Source: XYD12-FULL-36-8 sp041739035
GTDB taxonomy: Bacteria; Bacteroidota; Ignavibacteria; Ignavibacteriales; Ignavibacteriaceae
Length of the DNA: 6,185 nt
Assembly (NCBI GenBank): GCA_041739035.1
Contig: JBGSOQ010000306.1
Span: forward strand, 1-6,185
Reading direction: 5' to 3'
In this document: positions 1 to 5,835 of the stretch, in pieces
Numbering within the stretch: position 1 is the stretch's first letter
Layout of the letters: every line of letters begins with the position of its first letter
Made by a program: the position numbers and the translations under genes
The notes under the pieces: model-generated
What the model was told of the DNA's origin: nothing
Databases searched by the model: none
What the model saw: the letters and a program-made list of their open reading frames with translations, nothing else

Positions 1-29
1 ATTACAATGCTTACAGCATGATTAATAAA

Positions 30-347
30 TCATTCCAATTCAAACAAAAGCTGTCCTTTTACAACCATTTGAGTTTCTTTGATGTGAATACTTTTAATTC
101 TCCCATCTTTTGGACAAGCCACGTCGTTTTTCATTTTCATAGCTTCTAAAATCAGCAAGCTTTGTCCACGACTGACTTTCTGCCCTTCATAAACATTTAA
201 TTTGACAATGATCCCGGGGATAAATGAATATATTTTTTGGGGATCAATTGCTACATAAGGTTTTCTGCGCCTAAACTTAGGTGTAAGCCTGGTTTCATAC
301 GAAGTATCATCAATTACAATATGACTAAGCTCTTTTGAATTTTCCAT
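30..347 (-). CDS. Stand-alone biotin carboxyl carrier protein (biotin/lipoyl attachment domain)
   Basis: This 105-residue cytosolic protein carries the biotin that shuttles carboxyl groups between the active sites of a biotin-dependent carboxylase or decarboxylase. The biotinyl domain covers about residues 36-105. It holds the classic EAMKM motif at 68-72, so Lys71 is the biotinylated residue, and glycine-rich turns around PG(44-45), EG(54-55) and DG(81-82). The first 35 residues are a polar arm with a basic patch (KFRRRK, 24-29) instead of the Pro/Ala-rich linker of Escherichia-type AccB; I associate this short-arm style with carriers of Bacteroidota and relatives. The ATG lies 2 nt after the stop of the carboxyltransferase gene and has no clear Shine-Dalgarno sequence, so translational coupling is likely. 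The partner is almost certainly the adjacent carboxyltransferase. A lipoyl role is unlikely because the motif is the biotin type. Confidence 0.93.
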   Translation of the reverse strand: MENSKELSHIVIDDTSYETRLTPKFRRRKPYVAIDPQKIYSFIPGIIVKLNVYEGQKVSRGQSLLILEAMKMKNDVACPKDGRIKSIHIKETQMVVKGQLLFELE

Positions 348-349
348 AA

Positions 350-1894
350 TTAATGAGGGGAAATGCCGTGTTTTCTTTCAGGTTTAAATTCTTTTTTACT
401 ATCCGAAACTTTTATAGAATGAATTAAATAATCACGTGTTTCAGATGGATTTATAACCGCATCAATGTGCCCGTTTGCAGCCGCAACATAGGGATTAGCA
501 AACTTTTCTGTATATTCTTGAATTTTTTCTTTCCTAGTTTTTTCGGGATTAGGCGAGTTAGCAATCTCATTTTTAAAGATAATATTTGCAGCCCCCTCCG
601 GTCCCATTACAGCAATTTCAGCAGTCGGCCATGCAAAAACAAAATCGGCACCAAGATGCCTTGAACACATTGCAATATAACCACCCCCGTAAGCTTTTCG
701 GAGAATAATTGTCATTTTTTGAACCGTAGCTTCACTGTAAGCATATAGGAGTTTAGCTCCGTGCCTGATAACTCCATTATGTTCTTGATCAACACCGGGT
801 AAATACCCCGGAAGATCTACAAAAGTGATAAGAGGAATATTAAATGCGTCGCAAAATCTAATGAAGCGCGCAGCTTTATCCGATGAATCGACATCTAGAA
901 CACCCGCAAGAACTAGGGGCTGATTACCGACAATTCCAACAGTAACACCAGAAAGTCTTGCAAACCCGATAACAATATTGGCAGCCCAATTTTCCTGAAC
1001 TTCAAAAAAATCTGAGTCATCACAAATAGAGCGAATTATATTTCTAACATCATACGGTTTAGAAGGTTCCGCCGGAATAATTCTCGTTATATCGTATTCC
1101 ATTTTAGGAGGTTTTGAAGGAAATGGAATGGCCTTTTTAGAATTATTCCAAGGAATAAAAGTCATTAGTCTTTTTATCTGGTCGAAGCATTCTAGTTCGC
1201 TATTAGCAAAAAAGTGTGCGTTGCCAGATATTTCAGTTTGAACTCTCGCTCCGCCTAAATCTTCCATAGATATTTCTTCACCCAAAACCGTTTTTATTAC
1301 TTCGGGTCCGGTGATAAACATCTTTGAAATTTTATCAACAACAAAAACAAAATCTGTAAGAGCCGGTGAGTAAACTGCACCGCCGGCACATGGTCCAAGA
1401 ATAACTGAAATTTGCGGTACAACTCCGGATGCTAAAGTATTTCTATAAAATATTTCACCGTAACCGGCTAAGGAGTTTACGCCTTCTTGAATTCTGGCAC
1501 CTCCTGAATCGTTTATGCCAATGATTGGAATGCCAAGCTTAATAGCTTGATTCATAATCTTTGTGATTTTGCGTGCATGCATCAATCCAAGCGAACCACC
1601 TGCAACAGTAAAATCCTGAGCATAAATACACACCGGATGGCCTGAGATCATTCCAGTTCCGGTTATTACACCATCACCGGGGAGTTCTTTTTTATCCATT
1701 CCGAAATCTTTTCCGGCATGTTTAACAAAAAGATCATATTCGTGGAATGTACCAGCATCAAGAAGTTCAGTAATTCTTTCACGCGCAGTCAGTTTTCCGC
1801 TGGCTATTTGCTTTTCAACAGCTTTTGGACCGCCACCAATGCTTGCATTTTCACGCCTCGTAAAAAAATCTAAAACTTTGTTTAAGAGTGACAT
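350..1894 (-). CDS. Acyl-CoA carboxylase carboxyltransferase subunit (PccB/MmdA-type)
   Basis: This is a 514-residue carboxyltransferase of the propionyl-CoA carboxylase beta / methylmalonyl-CoA decarboxylase alpha family, which moves a carboxyl group between biotin and an acyl-CoA. The length is normal for the family. Both crotonase-like halves are intact. The N-half has GGAR (131-134) and the oxyanion-hole segment GPCAGG (167-172); the C-half has DLPGYLPG (360-367), AYGGGY (401-406) and MGPEGA (430-435). Residue 407, just after AYGGGY, is Ile; as I recall, actinobacterial PccB has an Asp here that restricts the enzyme to propionyl-CoA, while acetyl-accepting enzymes and MmdA-type proteins have Ile. 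I chose the ATG at 1894 over an in-frame TTG at 1906, because MSLLNKVLDFF is a typical family start and neither has a strong ribosome site. The next gene is its biotin carrier. Substrate (propionyl-, acetyl- or methylmalonyl-CoA) and direction cannot be settled from this window. Confidence 0.93.
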   Translation of the reverse strand: MSLLNKVLDFFTRRENASIGGGPKAVEKQIASGKLTARERITELLDAGTFHEYDLFVKHAGKDFGMDKKELPGDGVITGTGMISGHPVCIYAQDFTVAGGSLGLMHARKITKIMNQAIKLGIPIIGINDSGGARIQEGVNSLAGYGEIFYRNTLASGVVPQISVILGPCAGGAVYSPALTDFVFVVDKISKMFITGPEVIKTVLGEEISMEDLGGARVQTEISGNAHFFANSELECFDQIKRLMTFIPWNNSKKAIPFPSKPPKMEYDITRIIPAEPSKPYDVRNIIRSICDDSDFFEVQENWAANIVIGFARLSGVTVGIVGNQPLVLAGVLDVDSSDKAARFIRFCDAFNIPLITFVDLPGYLPGVDQEHNGVIRHGAKLLYAYSEATVQKMTIILRKAYGGGYIAMCSRHLGADFVFAWPTAEIAVMGPEGAANIIFKNEIANSPNPEKTRKEKIQEYTEKFANPYVAAANGHIDAVINPSETRDYLIHSIKVSDSKKEFKPERKHGISPH

Positions 1895-1980
1895 ATCAAT
1901 CCACAAGATTGTTATAAATTAGGAACACTTGCTGATATTAAAAATAAGCAAAAGAAATGAATAATGTTTGGCCATTTGGA

Positions 1981-2328
1981 TTACTTGCCGGATGTGTATT
2001 TAATCACCTCAGCTTTTTCAATGGTGATTAAAACACCACAGTTTGCTTTAGTAATAATTTCGTCAAGAAATGGAAGAGCATCCTTTATTTTTTGTTCAGA
2101 ATCGACGATTTCAATTAAAACCGGTAAATCATCCGACAGTGCAAGAAATTTTGCTTTATGAATGACCGATTTTGCACCAAAACCTTCTAATCCTCTAAAA
2201 ACAGTTGCACCTGCCAATTTCAATTCTCTAGCCTTCCTAACAATAACCTCATAAAGTGGTTTGCCTTCAAATTTATCAAGTTCACCAAAAAATATTCTCA
2301 ACAATTTACCATCACCTTCAATTTTCAT
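1981..2328 (-). CDS. DUF190 family PII-like protein
   Basis: This 115-residue soluble protein matches the DUF190 family, whose members have a PII/GlnB-like ferredoxin fold and often sit beside crcB. The family pattern is clear: a first strand with LRIFFGE (10-16), then the highly conserved EGKPLYE (21-27), KARELKLAGATVFRG (32-46), GFGA (49-52), a strand plus DLP (67-69), IEIVDSEQKI (72-81), and a C-terminal strand around ITIEKAEVI (101-109). There is no signal peptide or membrane segment. It starts 18 nt after the crcB stop and has the best ribosome-binding site of the window, so the two are probably one transcript. By analogy with PII it may sense a small ligand and adjust the channel, but no biochemical role is established to my knowledge. 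Confidence 0.9.
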   Translation of the reverse strand: MKIEGDGKLLRIFFGELDKFEGKPLYEVIVRKARELKLAGATVFRGLEGFGAKSVIHKAKFLALSDDLPVLIEIVDSEQKIKDALPFLDEIITKANCGVLITIEKAEVIKYTSGK

Positions 2329-2333
2329 AAAAT

Positions 2334-2338
2334 CTCCT
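2334..2338 (-). promoter_or_regulatory. Ribosome-binding site of the DUF190 gene
   Basis: The minus strand reads AGGAG followed by a 5-nt ATTTT spacer and the ATG at 2328. This is the only strong Shine-Dalgarno sequence before a gene in the window. It fixes the DUF190 start and suggests this gene is translated more efficiently than crcB just upstream, which begins with TTG. Confidence 0.75.
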
Positions 2339-2346
2339 AAATTATA

Positions 2347-2721
2347 TTAAAATAATTTTGCGATTATTGATCCAATCCAAACAGATGCAAGACAAACAAT
2401 AACGCTTAAAAATATATTGAAAAAAGCAGTGATGTAATCCTTATCTTGCAATAAAACAAAAGTTTCGTAACCGAATGTAGAAAAAGTGGTGTAGCCTCCT
2501 AAAAACCCGAGCATTAAAAAAGTTCTAATTTCTGGACTGATCAGAAAACGATTTTCTGAAATCTCAGCAATGAATCCTATTAAAAAGCAGCCTAAAACAT
2601 TTACAACGAATGTTCCGTAAGGAAATTTTTCACCAAAGATTTTATAGGCATTTACTGATGTCCAGTATCTTAATACTGAACCAATAAATCCGCCGGCTCC
2701 GATTAATAAATATTTAAACAA
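2347..2721 (-). CDS. crcB: Fluoride channel CrcB/Fluc
   Basis: This 124-residue inner-membrane protein is a Fluc fluoride channel, which exports toxic fluoride as an antiparallel homodimer. Four membrane segments are visible at about 3-22, 36-54, 66-91 and 98-121. Signature residues are present: GGFIGSVLRYW (10-20), the pore Asn41 in NVLG, and GGYTTFSTF (75-83), which contains the central sodium-site turn and the two phenylalanines (80, 83) lining the fluoride path. The start must be TTG at 2721: no ATG or GTG lies upstream in the open frame and the next internal Met is residue 70, past half of the protein. A single full-length gene implies a homodimer rather than the paired-gene heterodimer. 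DUF190 follows 18 nt downstream, a common arrangement. I found no crcB-type fluoride riboswitch in the 80 nt before it. Confidence 0.95.
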   Translation of the reverse strand: MFKYLLIGAGGFIGSVLRYWTSVNAYKIFGEKFPYGTFVVNVLGCFLIGFIAEISENRFLISPEIRTFLMLGFLGGYTTFSTFGYETFVLLQDKDYITAFFNIFLSVIVCLASVWIGSIIAKLF

Positions 2722-2801
2722 GTTTCTTTTTCTTTCAGGTGATAAATTAAAATTACAATTTAAAACAAATAAAATTCAATTCCGTCTTTGCTTCAAACCT
2801 A

Positions 2802-4484
2802 TTATTCATTAATCAAACTGCGGGCTTTAGCTAAAGCTTCATCCAGATCCCCAAAAAAGTTCTCTTCCTTAATTTTATCAAATAATCCTGAGCGAATCAG
2901 TTCAAACATTGGCTGCTTGTGAAGACCTGATACTAACAGAACAGTTTTCTCTTTTTGAAGCTGGATAAATAAATCGTCAAGCGCTTTTAATCCGCTGCCA
3001 TCAATTACAAGCAAATGATGTGTTTGTAGTATTATTACTTTGGGCGTTTTTTCAAACTGTTTAATTGTTTCTCTGAATTGGTCCACAGCACCAAAGAATA
3101 GCGTACCGTATACCTCAAAGATCTCAACACCTTTAGGAATTTCCTTAGACCCAATTTCTCCGGAGTCATTACCTTCTTCAGCAGCACGCATTGATTCGGT
3201 CAATAGACGAGCTTCTGTAACATCAGACATCTTTTTAATAAATGATAATGCAGCAAATACCAATCCCACCTCAATTGCGACAGTTAAATCTACGAAAACA
3301 GTCAGTAAGAAAGTGTTGATAAGAATCACTCTATCACTTAATGGTGCTTTAAATGTTTTAACAAATGACTGCCATTCGCTCATTTTATAAGCAATGAAAA
3401 TTAAAATTGCGGCGAGTGCAGGTAACGGGATAAGCGAAGCATATGGTGCAAAGAACAACATGATAAGTATGAGAACGATTGAATGAATTATCCCAGCTAT
3501 AGGTGTTTTACCGCCGTTTTTAATGTTGGTGGCTGTTCTTGCGATTGCTCCTGTGACCGGAATCCCTAAAAATATTGGAGAAACTATATTCCCAACCCCT
3601 TGCGCAACAAGTTCCATATTTGATCTATGCCTTGTGCCCATCATTCCATCTGCAACAACCGCGGATAATAGTGATTCGATCGCCGCTAAAATTGCTATTG
3701 TAAAGGCAGGCGAGAACATTTTTGTTATAACTGCCCAGTTTAAATGCGGAAATGATGGTGCAGGAAAAGTGTTTGGTACATTTCCGAATTTTGAACCGAT
3801 AGTCTCAACCGGTAATTGAAAGATTTGTACAATTAATGTTGCAACAACAAGCGCGACCAATGAGCCGGGAATCTTTAAATTAAATCTCTGCCAGACAAAT
3901 ATTAAGATTAGCGATACAACTCCAATAACTAAAGCTGAAATATTATATGAATTGAAATTCTGAAAGTACAATGTCCATTTGTCTAAAAATTCAGCCGGAA
4001 GAGATTTAATATTCAAACCAAATAAATCATTTATCTGGCTCGAAAAAATTATTACTGCTATTCCGCTTGTAAATCCTATTGTGAGTGAGTAAGGGATAAA
4101 CCTCAGCAGAGTTCCGAAACGAAATAATCCCAGTATTACTAAAAATATTCCTGCGAGGATTGTAGCGATCGCTAATCCATCATATCCATACTGCTGAATG
4201 ATTCCATAAATTATTACGATAAAAGCTCCGGTAGGACCGGAAATTTGTACTCGTGATCCAGAAAACAAAGAAACAACGATTCCCGCAACAATAGCAGAGA
4301 ATAATCCTTGTTCGGGCTTTACTCCGGATGCAATTCCAAAAGCTATTGCCAGAGGGAGCGCAACTATTCCTATCAATACGCCCGAAATCAGATCGGCTAT
4401 GAATGTTTTTTTTGAATAACCTTCTTTAAATACAGTTATTAACTTAGGAGTGAGGTCTATTGGGAGCTTAAAATTAATTTTCAT
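2802..4484 (-). CDS. SulP/SLC26 family anion transporter with C-terminal STAS domain
   Basis: This 560-residue inner-membrane transporter belongs to the SulP (SLC26) family, whose members carry sulfate, bicarbonate or other anions, often with sodium or protons. The transport domain (about 25-420) has the family segments SGPTGA (82-87), AAIESLLSAVVADGMMG (267-283), and IPVTGAIARTATNIKNGGKTP (308-328). A cytoplasmic STAS domain follows at about 453-557 with the characteristic DGSG (495-498); Ser497 is at the position phosphorylated in anti-sigma antagonist relatives. The STAS strand before it reads ILQTHHLLV, lacking the arginine often found there. The length is typical for the family. The start is ATG without a visible Shine-Dalgarno sequence. 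It is first in the minus-strand block, 80 nt before crcB. The substrate is unknown; bicarbonate supply to the downstream biotin enzyme is possible but only a guess. Confidence 0.92.
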   Translation of the reverse strand: MKINFKLPIDLTPKLITVFKEGYSKKTFIADLISGVLIGIVALPLAIAFGIASGVKPEQGLFSAIVAGIVVSLFSGSRVQISGPTGAFIVIIYGIIQQYGYDGLAIATILAGIFLVILGLFRFGTLLRFIPYSLTIGFTSGIAVIIFSSQINDLFGLNIKSLPAEFLDKWTLYFQNFNSYNISALVIGVVSLILIFVWQRFNLKIPGSLVALVVATLIVQIFQLPVETIGSKFGNVPNTFPAPSFPHLNWAVITKMFSPAFTIAILAAIESLLSAVVADGMMGTRHRSNMELVAQGVGNIVSPIFLGIPVTGAIARTATNIKNGGKTPIAGIIHSIVLILIMLFFAPYASLIPLPALAAILIFIAYKMSEWQSFVKTFKAPLSDRVILINTFLLTVFVDLTVAIEVGLVFAALSFIKKMSDVTEARLLTESMRAAEEGNDSGEIGSKEIPKGVEIFEVYGTLFFGAVDQFRETIKQFEKTPKVIILQTHHLLVIDGSGLKALDDLFIQLQKEKTVLLVSGLHKQPMFELIRSGLFDKIKEENFFGDLDEALAKARSLINE

Positions 4485-4540
4485 TATTTGATAAAAGTAA
4501 ACGACAAAAAATATCGGCTGATTGCGAATCCGCTATTAGA

Positions 4541-4567
4541 ATTAAACCAATATTTTAAAATAGTCAA
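4541..4567 (-). promoter_or_regulatory. Candidate sigma-70-like promoter for the SulP gene
   Basis: On the minus strand, TTGACT (4567-4562) resembles a -35 box and TTTAAT (4546-4541) resembles a -10 box, about 57 nt before the SulP start. The spacer is 15 nt, shorter than the ideal 17, and AT-rich DNA gives such matches by chance, so this is a weak call. A 12-bp palindrome fills most of the spacer. Confidence 0.25.
4551..4562. repeat. 12-bp perfect palindrome (operator-like)
   Basis: TATTTTAAAATA is identical to its reverse complement. It lies in the divergent intergenic region and inside the candidate SulP promoter spacer, where a dimeric repressor could bind. It is pure A/T in an A/T-rich region, so chance is a real alternative. 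Confidence 0.35.
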
Positions 4568-4570
4568 ATA

Positions 4571-4617
4571 TTTCATTTTAGCGTAAGAATTTTTTGAGAA
4601 GAATTACTTTCATTTTA
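4571..4617. repeat. Nested direct repeats in the divergent intergenic region
   Basis: TTTCATTTTA occurs exactly at 4571-4580 and again at 4608-4617, 37 nt apart start to start. Between the copies, AAGAATT occurs at 4585-4591 and 4599-4605. The outer repeats flank the inner pair, as might be seen with spaced binding sites for a regulator of one or both divergent transcripts. No known operator consensus is recognised. Confidence 0.4.
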
Positions 4618-4670
4618 ACCTAACAATTTATCGCATCTATGTTTAATTTGGGCTTAAGATTTTTGTTCAC

Positions 4671-4684
4671 CTAATCACTAATCA
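4671..4684. repeat. Tandem heptamer CTAATCA x2
   Basis: Two perfect, directly adjacent copies of CTAATCA lie about 30 nt before the TTG start of the plus-strand membrane protein gene, where they would fall in its promoter or 5' leader. They could be a regulator site or simple slippage. Confidence 0.35.
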
Positions 4685-4694
4685 AAAAATTTTT

Positions 4695-4718
4695 ATGAAT
4701 CGTTTTTACAATTATTGA
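4695..4718 (+). other. Possible 7-codon leader ORF overlapping the membrane protein start
   Basis: An ATG at 4695 opens a seven-codon frame (MNRFYNY) that ends with TGA at 4716-4718. The stop overlaps the proposed TTG start at 4715 in the sequence TTGA. Such an overlap could couple translation of the membrane protein to a leader, which would help explain the poor start site. There is no Shine-Dalgarno sequence before the ATG, so it may be fortuitous. Confidence 0.15.
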
Positions 4719-5779
4719 GCGGGCTATTATTGTCACAAAAGATTGAACAGGACATAATTCCTATCACACGTTTAACTGCTCTATGGGCATTAAGTGAATC
4801 CATGCTTGGCGGATTGCTTCACGCAGCTCACATTCCGTTTAGGGGAATGATTATTTCTTCGGCCGCGATAATAATTATTTGCTTGATTGCTCACTTCTCA
4901 GAAAAAAAAGGCGAAATTCTGAAAGCAACAATTATTGTTATTCTGATAAAAGCAGCAATAAGCCCTCACACACCTATTGCCGCTTACTTGGCTGTTTTTT
5001 TGCAAGGTTTGCTGGGAGAGATTTTTTTCAATAAAAAAAGATTTTTTGCCTTGTCGGCTATTTTATTTGGATTTGTGGTTGGAGTTTTAACCGGTTCACA
5101 AAGAATAATAACTTATACTCTCATCTTTGGCACAACATTTTGGGAAGCTATAAATCAGTTTGTTAAATATGTCATAAATGAATTTTTACTATCCTCAGAC
5201 GAAATAATTTCTTTCAATTTTAGTCTAATTCTTATAATTACATATATTCTCATTCACACACTTTTTGGAATTGCCGCGGCATTTTTGGCTTCAAAGCTTC
5301 CGCAAAAATTAAATTCTGAACAAGCTAAAGACATGATACTCTCGGGGAAAGATTTAATTTTTACTCAAGCTGGCAATTATGATAAAAAGAAAAAAAGCAA
5401 ACCCTGGTGGAAAAAAACGTCTTTCTATATTATTTTTATATTTGCGGGAATATTGCTAATAATCTCTTACACTAACCCAAGCGCAATAAATCTAAGTCAA
5501 AAATCAATTTTACTTATGATTATTCGAGCTATCCTCATAATGGTAATTTGGTTTTATTTTTTATCACCCATTCTGATAATTGTAATCAACAAACTGCTCC
5601 TCAAAAGGAAAAACACTTATGCCGATGAGATAAGCAGTATTATAAATCATTTTCCACAATATAAAAAAATAGCTGCAGCCATTTGGAGATTATCATCTCA
5701 ACAAAAAGGATTAAAGAGATTTAGCTATTTTGTCACAGCGCTCATTGCCAATGTTTTAACTCTAAAAATTACCGATTAA
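4715..5779 (+). CDS. Polytopic membrane protein of unknown function upstream of a molybdenum hydroxylase gene
   Basis: I do not recognise a named family. The 354-residue product is an integral inner-membrane protein. About six hydrophobic segments fill the N-terminal part (roughly 19-38, 44-61, 69-86, 88-104, 110-135, 168-192). A polar linker with a basic run (KKKKSKPWWKK, 224-234) follows, then a second membrane block (236-252 and about 264-292) and a helical tail. Distinctive, possibly conserved stretches are TALWALSESMLGGLLHA (21-37) and ISPHTPIAAYLAVFLQGLLGE (82-102). The six-segment half plus a second membrane domain loosely recalls an ECF-transporter S-component joined to a T-like part, but this is only a topology guess. 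The start is uncertain: TTG at 4715, TTG at 4730 (behind GAGCGGG), or ATG at 4802, which would cut the first membrane segment. The xanthine-dehydrogenase-type gene begins 56 nt later on the same strand, so substrate transport or cofactor supply for that enzyme is plausible. Confidence 0.8.
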   Translation: MSGLLLSQKIEQDIIPITRLTALWALSESMLGGLLHAAHIPFRGMIISSAAIIIICLIAHFSEKKGEILKATIIVILIKAAISPHTPIAAYLAVFLQGLLGEIFFNKKRFFALSAILFGFVVGVLTGSQRIITYTLIFGTTFWEAINQFVKYVINEFLLSSDEIISFNFSLILIITYILIHTLFGIAAAFLASKLPQKLNSEQAKDMILSGKDLIFTQAGNYDKKKKSKPWWKKTSFYIIFIFAGILLIISYTNPSAINLSQKSILLMIIRAILIMVIWFYFLSPILIIVINKLLLKRKNTYADEISSIINHFPQYKKIAAAIWRLSSQQKGLKRFSYFVTALIANVLTLKITD

Positions 5780-5807
5780 CTGAAGATATTTGTTGGTATT
5801 TTAATTA

Positions 5808-5823
5808 ATTTCACATATGAAAT
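5808..5823. repeat. Inverted repeat just upstream of the molybdenum hydroxylase gene
   Basis: ATTTCA and its reverse complement TGAAAT flank a 4-nt CATA loop, 12 nt before the ATG at 5836. The stem is A/T-rich and has no T tract after it, so it is not a convincing terminator. It could be an operator half-site pair or a weak mRNA hairpin affecting translation. Confidence 0.35.
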
Positions 5824-5835
5824 AGAATAACAATA

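Noticed and set aside
7..19. Small hairpin (ATGC, 5-nt loop, GCAT) after the biotin carrier stop, considered as a terminator
   Set aside because: The stem is only 4 bp, has no T tract downstream on the minus strand, and would be expected by chance.
467..664. 65-codon plus-strand open frame opposite the carboxyltransferase gene
   Set aside because: It lies wholly antisense to a strongly conserved coding region, shows no recognisable domain, and is best explained as a shadow frame.
1895..1980. Gap between the DUF190 and carboxyltransferase genes, examined for a terminator or promoter
   Set aside because: No stable GC-rich stem with a T tract and no convincing -35/-10 pair was seen; read-through remains possible.
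1964..2161. 65-codon plus-strand open frame opposite the DUF190 gene
   Set aside because: It overlaps the conserved DUF190 coding sequence on the opposite strand and has no family resemblance or ribosome site.
2744..2761. A/T-only inverted repeat AAATT/AATTT between the SulP and crcB genes
   Set aside because: The 5-bp A/T stem is too weak for a terminator or riboswitch and is expected in such AT-rich sequence.
3040..3819. Two plus-strand open frames (3040-3390 and 3523-3819) opposite the SulP gene
   Set aside because: Both are antisense to conserved SulP and STAS segments, and their composition mirrors the membrane gene on the other strand.
5817..5825. ATG at 5817 as an alternative start for the xdhA-type gene
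   Set aside because: It is followed after one codon by TAG; the ATG at 5836 begins the conserved N-terminal strand of the ferredoxin domain.
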